The position numbers and the translations under genes were made by a program. Shown here piece after piece: positions 52,751 through 62,189 of a stretch of 64,000 nucleotides of DNA (positions are counted from its first letter, which is position 1; each line of letters opens with the position of its first letter). Origin of the DNA: Kappaphycus alvarezii (taxonomy: Eukaryota > Rhodophyta > Florideophyceae > Gigartinales > Solieriaceae); NCBI GenBank assembly GCA_002205965.3, contig NADL03000451.1:806001-870000 (forward strand), given 5' to 3'. The notes below the pieces were generated by a model. That model was not told the origin of the DNA. It made no database searches and worked only from the letters and a program-made list of their open reading frames with translations.

Positions 52751-53022
52751 GTACGGCCGTATAGCCAGTTTATGAGAACTGAAATAAAAGCGCGTGATTG
52801 GCCGGAAATGTCACAGAGACTTGTGAGGCAGTAATTGGAAACACTGTTATATAAGCACCGTGGCGGAGTGAACTCTCTGCGCTAATTGGGCCGTACAAAA
52901 TCCTGCTCTAGAGGCCTGGACGCGGTCCTCTTGGTAACTTCACTCGCTGCGCCAGTGTGAACTCAGCGCCGTGATTGGTGTAGCTCTTACACATTTTACC
53001 CGACCTATATTCAGTCTCTCCC
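52751..53022 (-). repeat. Right terminal inverted repeat of the MULE
   Basis: About 272 bp, the inverted partner of 46936-47210, ending in CAGTCTCTCCC next to the 9-bp duplication. Confidence 0.93.
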
Positions 53023-53031
53023 CTGTTTGCC
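53023..53031 (+). repeat. 9-bp target-site duplication, right copy
   Basis: CTGTTTGCC, identical to 46927-46935. Confidence 0.93.
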
Positions 53032-54352
53032 GCGAGGACACGTGTAATGGCCTGCTTACAGAATGGATCTGACCTGAGCGGACCCACTGGAAGGCTAAAT
53101 GGGCAGAATTGGCCTACCAGAGCCACGAAAAATTTGCTCCGTAACGGAAAATTTTGGACATATTTTAGGAGCAAAGTTGAGCATCGCATTTCTGCTGGCA
53201 ACACCCCACAAATTACAGTGGACTTGCGAGACGTGGCTTCTGTAATGCTGCTAGCAGCAATATATTTACTGTGCAGCGCAGTTCTGTACAGTAGCTACGT
53301 TCAAGGCATTTCAGTTCTCGTCTAGCGTTGTGGTCAGGTGAGCGGGAATTGTACATAGCAATGATGTTTTCGAGCAACCGTTCTTCGGTTGACATTTCCA
53401 ACTGAGATATGAATCTCCCTTTTTTAAACTTACTGAAAAAAGCTGGTTATTTTAATTTTTTGTATGCTGTACTGCAATTTGTTTTTAATTGGCGAAGATT
53501 CTTGTTTTCTTGCAGTCATGAGGCCCATCGCCAATGCCGATTCATAGTTTACAGTTACGAAACAAAATCTTCGATAGTGACGTGTGCTCACTGGGCGGCC
53601 TGACCAATCGCCAAGCCGTTTGTTGCAATTCCGTGTTTGCAACTTGCTCCCCATTGGCCCGCCTGCGAATAGTTAACATTCAAGTGTTGTCAGGGACCAT
53701 CCTTATTTTTTTAAATACTACATTCTGGATGCCAATACCTGAAATCACTACGGTTTATGTCAATTGCGCCGAAAGCCAAAGGTATAGTGTGGTAACATTT
53801 CACGACAAAAAAGACGCTGGCGCTGTTGTATTTCCACCCAAAGATGTTCTGGGCGCCAGGAAGAACTGCAAATACGCGTCCGGTTAGAAACGAGTATTTG
53901 CAGTTCTGCAATGTTAGCGTTGAGTGGCATCATTTTCTGGATGATGTTACTCAGCCTAAGTGAGAGGTTCTCGGCAAGAATTGTCATCAGAATAAGAGTT
54001 GTCATCGGAATTTCAGCCGACAGCAGTGCTATTAATTCCAATAAAAAACAATCCGGAGAAGTCAATTACAGGTTTGCATGTACTGTAACAAACTAGCCTA
54101 TCAAAAAATAGGAAAATTGTACACGTAGCAACCCAGCACTTTCCACCTCTCCAAAAGCCATTCCAGTAACAAAGACCCCTTAGCCACGCCGCACCCGCTC
54201 TGCGCGGCACTTTGCCCGTTCATTACTTCCCTCCAACCACATACCAGAGGTGTAACATCACTTTAAACGAACCTCTGTTCGCGATTACCACGACAAGAAC
54301 CAAGACCGCGTCCCTCTGCAGCCCTCAACGAATCCCTCTACAGATCTCGAAC
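53032..54352. other. Intergenic stretch between the MULE and the host genes
   Basis: Frames such as 53534-53887 (plus, 117 residues) have no recognisable domain. The stretch contains the foldback at 53862-53907. The last 150 bases before 54353 are probably the promoter and 5' leader of the inhibitor-2 gene. An in-frame upstream ATG at 54212 exists but gives a leader unlike the family. Confidence 0.5.
53862..53907. repeat. 14-bp inverted repeat with 18-bp loop
   Basis: AGAACTGCAAATAC at 53862-53875 and its exact complement at 53894-53907. Confidence 0.85.
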
Positions 54353-54977
54353 ATGTCTGATCCTGCGCCACCTCCACCTCCTCTTGCTGGCGCTCAACCG
54401 CCGGAACAATCCAAGAAGAAATCTCGCCTGCAGTGGGATGAAGACAATCTCATTTCTAACGCCCAAGAGATGGAACGTGCAGGGCCTCGCATGAAAATCG
54501 ACGAGCCAAAAACACCATTCCTTCAGGGCTCTGAGACGGGTTCCTCCACCTCCGGTTCCGCTCGTACGTCGCCCCCGAGTCGCCAAGTTTCATCCCCGGT
54601 GAGCGGCTTGTCGGTTTTCGAACCCTCGAAGCCTCTATGAGTGGTCCTGGTGCCAGTTCCGATGGTGCTAGTTCGGCCGGAAGTGGTGGGAGGAGTGTCC
54701 AAATTTGTGAGGAGGTAGGTGGTAGTTCGGGAGGTAGTTCCCCAAAAGCAAAGAGATTTTCGCCGCGCGGCGAAGAGCTCATTATCGTAATGAATTCCGA
54801 TCTGTCAGGGAACTCTTAGGGCGTGACAACAACGACGACAGAGAGAAGAATGATGACGACAGAGAGAAGGATGATGACGACAGAGAGAAGGATGATGACG
54901 ACGGAGAGGATGGGAACGAGGGGACGAGAGGGAGGGGACCGTTCGCGATGTTGCCTACGCCCTCAGCAGCGCTGTGA
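54353..54977 (+). CDS. Protein phosphatase inhibitor 2 family protein
   Basis: Inhibitor-2 binds and regulates the catalytic subunit of type-1 protein phosphatase (PP1). Exon 1 (54353-54598, 82 residues) shows a proline-rich start and then the two PP1-contact motifs close together: KKSRLQWDEDNLISN (RVxF-like/KSQKW counterpart) and MKIDEPKTPF. A GT at 54599 opens a likely intron that ends with AG at 54737 (phase 0). Exon 2 (54738 on) carries the HYNE-type helix, KEIFAARRRAHYRNEF, and then three REKDDDD-like repeats, with a stop at 54975-54977, giving 161 residues. The acceptor lacks a good pyrimidine tract, so the intron end is uncertain. A neighbouring frame stays open to 55246 with coding-like text, so the C-terminus may be longer if a base is missing. 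Start chosen because MSDPAPPPPP directly precedes the conserved part. Confidence 0.8.
54840..54902 (+). repeat. 21-bp tandem repeat, three units, in the inhibitor-2 C-terminus
   Basis: Units at 54840-54860, 54861-54881 and 54882-54902 differ by one base and encode seven-residue acidic/basic units (REKxDDD). A fourth, partial unit follows. Confidence 0.9.
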
Positions 54978-55653
54978 CGAATGGCAATCACCTCGCGAAC
55001 GGGGAACAGAGGAATGGATACGCTGATCGCGCAGTTAGTTTTCGTCCGAATAGGACCGATCACGAGATGACGACAATGCCGCAGACGGAGACCGCAAACG
55101 GACATGCTGTACTCGAGGAGGAAGACGAGATAACTGCAGTAAGAGGGCGCGACGAGATAGAGGCGCAACGCGTTGGAGCAAGGGGGGAAGGAACACTTGT
55201 GTCTGGGACGAATCAGGCATCCGGGAATGACGTCACTGGGGATTAATTTGTCGTAATGATTAGCGGCAAAATCTCGGCGGAGAATTCTCTTTCGCAAGCA
55301 GGGGGAGGGTGGCAGTTGTTGCTATTGACTTTTTCTTCGCAGAGTGAGCTGCTCATCTGAGTACTTGTGGGACCCTGTACAGAAAGACGCATGCAGTCGG
55401 ACTGAAGAGGCTGTGAATAACAAGTGACTAGTGAACTTGCGCTGTAAACCTGATCTGTTTCGACCACAGAGGTGCGATGTTACCAACAAAGAGAAAGTTA
55501 GAGAATATTTATGTGATGTAACTGAACACGCCAGTGCGCGCCGCCAACCATCTAGATCGAAACGCGGAGGCACTGTTTCTCGCAGGTTTACACAAAAACT
55601 GCAGGAAAGACAGGCCGCCCGTGCACGACTGCGTGCAAACTAAGAGGTCCACC

Positions 55654-57116
55654 TCAGGAGAAAGCAGACGTGACGAAATTGTTGATTCTTCTCTTCTGCT
55701 TTTGAGATATACACTGTTCAGCGAAGGAAAAATAGAAAGCACAAGCCACAAGAGAGCGCAAAGTAAGTAGACAACCTTCGCAATCAAGGGAACAGTGGGT
55801 GAGGCCGGGTTGCACCAAACGGCGATGCTGCACTTACCTCCGAGATCCAGACAATGTTTCTGATTTCCTGCTCTTTCAGGCGAAGATAGGCATAAAAGAT
55901 GGCGTAGTGAAACTGCATTTCGAAAGTTTGCTTGCACAGAAAGACCTCGTGCTCAAAGAAGGAGTCCTCCAGACTCTTGTCAACATTGTCAGCGGCTGAC
56001 TGGAACAACTTCCTGTAGACCGTATATGGCTCGATGGCCGAGGCCACTGCCTGAGGGTCATCAGATCGAGAGAGACGGGCGATTCCCTCCGGAAACAAAC
56101 GGCCAACAGACGGGTACAACTTCTCGCGTTCATGCTTGGTAAGCTCAGTGCCGAAAGAATTGATTGTAATATTAATGGACCTCCGGTCAGCCTCAAACTC
56201 GAGAATCTCGCCCATGAGTTCCGCAGTAGCACCTCCAAGCTTCATGCAGACACCATAAAAGTCCTCCAAGTAAGCCTTGTACAAAGTGTTTCGAATAATC
56301 TCAATATTAATGTCAGTGAGGTCCTCAAGCGAGACGCATTCGACAAAGTAGGGGGCGAGAGGGGTATCGACACAATTTCACGATACAATTCTTCGGGAGT
56401 GGAGGCAATGCAAAGTGAGGCCATGGAATCGAAGAGACCCAACGGATGGCACTTGTCGATGAGCTCGGAAATGTCTCTATCGTGCAAAGTGCCGGTGATG
56501 AGGAGGATTAGGTTATCTATCATGTATGGATAAGTCAAATAGTCCATGAAGGTCGCAAGAGGTTCGACGGCTTGGGCGCGGATAAAACGAAACTCGTCGA
56601 CCATCTTCTTGGTGGCATACTCTGCAATTGTTTTGGTAGACAAGGGGGTGGGCTCATTCTGAAGAAAATTACCATAATCTGTAACCTAGGGAGGGTATCC
56701 AGGTTAAAATGGACGTGTTGAATTAAGAGACGTGTTGAGATGCGATCGGCTGCCGGAACGCGCAGAGTGCAATCATCGAGAAGGGCATGCGCAGTCGGAT
56801 GAAGGTAAGGAACTTACTGTGAGATGCATCTCACATCCTCGAGCGACTCGCATTGCGTGAGAGCAACAAAATCAGAGGACGAGAGAAACCCCTAGTCACG
56901 CAAGAAAATAGAGAATTGTGGAAACGACGACAACGCGAAGAGTAAAGTTAGGAGGCTAAGCTTGATTTTGACAAGAGTCAAGAGAATTTGGTTTCGTTGT
57001 TTGGGATGGTAAAAACGCGGTTTGGAGGATGTGCGAAACTGATGTAATGAACATACAGAGCGATAGCCACGAAGAATTCCCTCGAGGTAACCATCATCGA
57101 CATTGAACAAGAGCAT
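55654..57116 (-). CDS. V-type proton ATPase subunit d (V0 sector)
   Basis: Subunit d sits on top of the membrane V0 ring of the vacuolar proton pump and links it to the central stalk. Four exons, all with phase-0 junctions and GT-AG introns: 57116-57057, 56891-56818, 56685-55838 and 55713-55654. Diagnostic stretches in order: [95 protein letters not shown] and [13 protein letters not shown], ending in an exon that begins [13 protein letters not shown]. The joined length would be 347 residues, against 345-351 for yeast and human. Two single bases are missing relative to the family: near 56830 in exon 2 (74 instead of 75 bases) and near 56372 in exon 3 (848 instead of 849). The gene converges with the inhibitor-2 gene. 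Confidence 0.93.
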
Positions 57117-58100
57117 GCCCCGGGTGCCATGATGTGCGCGTGAAGTAGTTTGAAAGTTAGCAAGGTGGAGTAAGAGACGTGGAGAGAAGTTGCGGGGACA
57201 AGACGCGAGTTGATGAAATGTGAGAGCTAGTGTTGGTAATTTTAAGGCAAAACGGGCAAGTATCGATGCGTCCTGTTGAAGATGACAATTGAAACGGTTC
57301 GCGTGGCGATCGCTTTCGGTTACTGTTTTGGGAAAATAGCCAGTTCAACTTGAAACGAAGAGCATTACAGTGAAAGAAAACGAAAAGTCGTGTAGTTGTT
57401 GCGCAATAAAGAGAGATGTGTTGATGGCCGATTGGTTTTTAAATTTTGGAAATAATTTCCGGACAGATGTAGGGAACGAGTTGCCATACAGGACCGAGCA
57501 AAATCGTTCCTATTCGCTTACTGAAAATATACCAGAGGGACAAGTTGGTACAGTTTAGGTTTCCTTCTGTACTGTAGCTCAAAGTCGAGACAATTGACAA
57601 GTGTCAACATTAACGTGCACCAACCGAAATGCGCCACGTCGCAACGTGTGCCACTTATCTATCATGATTGGTCTGTGTCGCCTAGGCATACAGATAATAT
57701 CCCATTTCCTCAACTCCACCTTTGCCCTCGTATGGAATTAAAGAAAAATCTGCAATATACATACGCTTCTTCATGGAACATCGACACAAACAAAACTGTT
57801 CCAATCGTTACTCGAAAAGCAAGCTGTGACAAGCGAAGGGTAGAGAGGCGAAGGAGTGCAACAACAAATCACAAGCAACCGCAAGCCTCAGTTTCTCTCT
57901 ACATGACATCTCTTGACCGATCTTTGCATACAACTCCATCCCCATGTAATGCATGTTGTCGACTTCCCGACTGCAATTATCTCCCTTCCTCATCCTCCCT
58001 CGTCATAGCCAACAACCCCATCCTTTTATCTAATGTTCTCCCCTCTCTTCACGTTCTCTCCGACTCTGACCGCAAGTCCAACCCATGAAACATGTCGCCG
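57117..58100. other. Intergenic stretch upstream of the V-ATPase gene
   Basis: This holds the likely promoter region of the V-ATPase subunit d gene and the 3' side of the next minus-strand gene. Frames at 57594-58088 (+) and 57808-57993 (-) overlap each other and show no recognisable domain. Confidence 0.5.
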
Positions 58101-58119
58101 GACTCTTCAGGCCCTTACA

Positions 58120-58950
58120 AAACTCAACGTAACATAGAGCTGGTTCAGCGCATTCGCCCCTACTCATCTCCACCTCTGTAGACTCATAAAGCGCATTGGA
58201 GGCCCTCTCTTGTATCAACCAAAACAAGTAATGAACCGTCTGCACCACTTCCCCCATCCTCCCATTTGCCTCTGCCATCCGTTCAGCCATCCTCCTCACC
58301 ATACCCCATACAACTCCCGACCCCTCTCATATCTTTCCACCGCTCTTGCAACCGCCTCCCCCCCACCTCCGAACTTTCCCCTCGTCTGTCAACCTAGTTG
58401 ATGCCATGTCGTACTCCGTTTCATCTTTTTCACATCGCGTTGCCGCTCCTGTAACCCCCTAACGTGGCTCAAAAACTTCCTCAGCTGCTCCATAACATCC
58501 GGCACTACACCCTCCCTCATAACCCCACCCCCAGCTCCCTGGCACACACAGCGGTGACTCTGGCCGCCCTTGCACAGTTCTCTCTACCCCCAATACTCCC
58601 CTCTTTTCCGTCCCCGATTGTGCCACCAAAGCGGCGAAATGACTTTGCTGTTTTGCAACAGACGTCCATGCTGCCATTGTCTCAGCCAACGCAGATAACG
58701 CGGCTCCAAGAAAAGAAGCTAGGTGATCCAACTTGTGTTTTTGAGCGAGATAATCCGGATTGGATGGCTCGGCCACTCGATGCCCGAAAGCGCGTCCACG
58801 TATTTTCTGCATCGGTCGCGGGGAAAGTGACTTGGTGGACGGCGATGCAGGAAATGGTGGTGCAGTGAATGTAGCATCGGAGGGACTGCCGGAACGCACC
58901 CGCGAACGACTTGTGAGCGCTGAAAACATTGGTGCAAGGGCGGTTGGCGA
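58120..58950 (-). CDS. Probable sorting-nexin-type BAR-domain protein (frame-disrupted)
   Basis: BAR domains are curved coiled-coil dimers that bind membranes; in sorting nexins they act at endosomes. On the minus strand, helical text similar to SNX-BAR proteins appears in order: DYLAQKHKLDHLASFLGAAL with AETMAAWTSVAKQQSHFAAL (about 58775-58650), MEQLRKFLSHVRGLQERQRD (about 58490-58430), EYDMASTRLTDERGK (about 58415-58370), and ARAVERYERGRELYG followed by VRRMAERMAEANGRMGEVVQ (about 58345-58225). The pieces lie in different frames; one change falls at a run of seven G near 58365. No PX domain is visible upstream, where the sequence is Ser/Pro/His-rich and may be intron or leader. Limits and family are tentative. 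Confidence 0.42.
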
Positions 58951-61900
58951 GGCGGTAGACGGATGGTGAGTGGGGAGGGAGTGAGAGAAGAGTCGCGGAG
59001 AAAAGGAGGGTTGGAGAGGAAGGAGGGATGTCAAACGGTGAGTGTGATGAGTAGAAGGGGGTGCGAGTGGGACGAAAATGAGTTGGCAGATTGGAGGGTA
59101 TTGGGACACGGGGAGGGGGAACTGAAGAAAGTTTGAAATAGGGTGGAAGGGACGGGGTGGAAGGTGAGGGAGTGGAGATGAGGGCAGGGTGGAATCGGCG
59201 GGGAGGTGTGAGGTATGGCGAAATGAAAAGTTCCCGTGTCGAGCGCAAGGTAGGGAGAGGTGATTGAGATTGCGGTGCTCTTTATCTTTTTTTTCGAGTT
59301 GCTGTTTGCAGTGAGTGCGGTTCATGCAAATGCTGGCGGTGGGGTGGTCCGAGCGGTCTGACAAAAGGATTGATGGTGGGGAATGGGCTGTGCAGATTGC
59401 AGGTGTGGGGGAATTGGCCAAAGGTGAATGTTACTGTACAAGTGTTGTCCGCCTGGTGTGTGCCGGCACCAGCCACTCGGCTGCATGGTGGATGGAGGGT
59501 ACGTCGAATTCGTGAAACCGCAATAAAAAGTTGTAACTTTGACAAGGAACAGAAGGGCTGCCGAATTGTGTAGTAAACACGGTACAGTACTGTACAGTAC
59601 CTCTGGAAGAGGTTCGGGTTGCTCGGGAGGTCTCTCATGGGTATGATAGTACTGCAATCATTCATCAAAAAATCCTGATGTTACAACAGCGGTGTTTTGC
59701 GCCTTTTGCCAGGTTTTTTTTTTTTTCCTCGATGAAAGTGCCTAGAGCTGAGAATGGCCAATCATCTCTAGTTTTGGTGATCGAAAGCGTCAGCTTACAT
59801 TTTACATTGCCACAACCTCTGAACTGTGCATGTTTTGCGGAACAGTAAAAACTTGCAGCGCAAGCGGAGATTTTTGCGACTGAGCCACTCATATTCACGT
59901 CAATCCTCAAGCTTTTCGCGACACATTGAGCACTACCCATTCGATTCCGGGCTCATTACTCGCTTTCCTGCCCTGCGAACTCAAGCGACTCAAAGTCAGA
60001 GGGCTTTCACGCACGGCGGCAGTTGGTGACGGTTGGCCTCTCGACATTTGCTTGAAAGTTTTCACAAAAATGCAATTGCTTTTCAATTTTCAAATTTGGC
60101 AGAGGAAATAAAAGAATGCGTTGAGATGGGGTGAACTTCTTACATTCAAGCGGCCTCTTAACAAGCTGTCTGGAGTCCAGACTCTGGACAATGATTGCGA
60201 CGGATTAAACGTGTCAAAAAGCAGAGGACAACTGACAATAGCACAACTGCGGTGTGCTCCGTGAAGCGTGGAATGTAGCTTTGCGTTGTGTTTCCATGTA
60301 GCTGTCCAAGAATAGCCTAGCTGCAAGGAAACAGAACGATAACATGACCTGGTCCAGATGGTCTCCCGAAAAAGTACTGTGACAAGTATTCAGGGTGAGG
60401 TGCAAGTGGCAATTCGATAGTCGCCATAAGCACAATAGCGTCTGTGGTGGCGGCTGGAACAATGAGTTGCATGGACTTGACCGCCAATTCCAGAAGGGCA
60501 GTTTGCGCTCCTTCGGAACACCACTGTGTCTTAGTCTACCTCAAACAAGAAGGAACAAACGTTTCCGCTTTCAACCAACAAACCGGCTCAACGTGATGCC
60601 CATATAGAATGAATTGCGTATCCATGCGGCTTCGCGATGCAGGCACCATATCAGGACCCAACACTTTCCACAAAAGCAGACAGAATTACTGTAATGTCAA
60701 CTGATGTGCTTTGCGGTATTGTTGGTTTCCAGAGTTATGTTCAACCATGCATGTCTGGCGTGGTTGTAAGGTGATGTAATCCTTTGAGTGCAGCGCAATG
60801 ACTGTGGGTTTTGGCCCTGTTGAGGAGGGTGCTTCATGATGACGTTTAGACAAATTACTTGTTTTCGATTTGGGAGGCAATGCTCTTCATGTACACGAAA
60901 ACCTTGCAATGCAATTGAGACGTGTGCTGCAGCAAACCTGGCTTAGTCTTTGACCCGCTTTGACAGTTTCGACGTTTGCTACAGTATCCAGAGCGCACTC
61001 ACATCAGGCAATACTGTACGGTAGCCTTCCAGCAAATATGGTAAGCAAATTAAAATGAATTCAAATTTAACTGAAAATTCAATCAGACAATTTTTTTTGT
61101 AGCTGGTATCCGACAGTGTACCATACAGTATTTCACAGCATACCGTAGTTCCCCGTATCGTCATATTCATTTACCAGTGACTTTCCTACACTTCGAGTGG
61201 ACCCACCTGTTCTCCTTTCAAGGATGGAATTCAAAATGTACGAAATTAAAAAAATTCCATCCGCAGGTATGAGTAATTTTGCCAAAACACATGGAAAAGA
61301 AAAATGCGCAATTGAAGTAAATGTACCGGATAGGCGTACAGTTTACAATCTGTACAGGAATCCACATGGTCCTTTAACCGGTAACCCTGCAGGCGTACTG
61401 TAACCATACGGTACCGTACGATACTGTACAGTACAGTAGAAGGGTTGAGGACATGTGTAACTCCTGACAGTGCGGCGAGAAACGGTAATTTTATTGGATA
61501 CCGGATTACAGTACTTGAGGCTGACGACGGGCGATTTAATTTCTTAAGAAATTATTTGGCAATTGCTGACAGCGTTGGATTGGGATTCCTCCCGGCAATA
61601 GTGGTCAACAGTTCAACTCGTCTGAGTCACACGTTTGCAACCTCGGGGCCTCCCATTGGCGAGAAGTCCTTGAAGGAATCAGGACGATAGCCTGCAGCAT
61701 TAATTTCCGTATGAATTATGTTGCAAATGCCATAAATTTCGTAATTTTCCCACCCAGATATGCTTCACCTGGTTGGCTTACAGATAATGAAACTTACAGT
61801 AATATTTTAAATTGGCAAAAAGTGAAAAGAAAGGGCCAAACAAGGTATGTTCCATAAAAGTGTCGCCGTCGTCCTTGTCAATTCGCCCCATTTTCGCAAC

Positions 61901-62189
61901 CCGCCTCGCCTCATCACTTGCCTGTCTTTTTTTTTTTTGGTTTTTTTTGGTGCTTTAACTACAAAGCCCTCGCCAGCACGAAAGACGAACCATTTCCACT
62001 CACACCGGCGACAACCGACCGGTTGACATTTCTCAAACCTCCCTCCCTTTTACTCTTCCTCAACTCTACCGCAACACCACCCCCCTCTCCGATATCCTTT
62101 TCTTCGACTCATAAAGGTACTGGAACTCGCACGTCTTCAAGCAGGCGAGTTACCTTACCTAGTCGCACAACAATCTTCATCTTCAAGCC
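58951..62189. other. Intergenic stretch without a supported gene
   Basis: The first 450 bases are pyrimidine-biased on the minus strand and give long but low-complexity Ser/Pro frames, which I do not accept as genes. Later frames are under 90 residues and unrecognised. TACAGTAC/GTACTGTA-type palindromic words cluster at 59583-59601 and 61404-61437. The 150 bases before 62190 are CT-rich and may be the leader of the eIF4G-like gene. Confidence 0.5.

Larger units (their letters stand above)
46936..53022 (-). mobile_element. Mutator-like element (MULE) with ULP1-like protease and SWIM transposase
   Basis: A 6,087-bp DNA transposon with exact structural limits: tips GGGAGAGACTG and its complement, inverted repeats of about 275 bp, and a perfect 9-bp duplication on both sides. 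On the minus strand, in transcription order, it has a ULP1-like cysteine protease (about 52310-51650), a region of short frames, a transposase with N-terminal basic/zinc-binding-like part and DDE core (about 49890-48990), a SWIM zinc finger (about 48381-48338), and a lysine/arginine-rich C-terminal region (48271-47654). ULP1-bearing MULEs are known from plants (KI-MULE type). All coding parts are broken by single-base frame changes. The repeat ends are still very similar, so the insertion looks fairly recent. Confidence 0.92.

Noticed and set aside
46936-53022. Polinton-type element, because of the long inverted repeats and a ULP1/adenain-like protease
   Set aside because: The length is only 6 kb, the duplication is 9 bp, no DNA polymerase B or capsid-like frame is seen, and the transposase has MULE and SWIM motifs.
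54840-54902. CRISPR-like or satellite array
   Set aside because: The three 21-bp units have no spacers and keep an open frame within the inhibitor-2 gene.
58464-58868. Plus-strand frame of 134 residues
   Set aside because: It is the antisense of the BAR-type coding text.
58459-59421. Long minus-strand frame of 320 residues taken as a whole gene
   Set aside because: Its first 170 residues are low-complexity Ser/Pro/His text from pyrimidine-rich DNA, and an equally long frame of the same kind overlaps it; only the helical part is kept.
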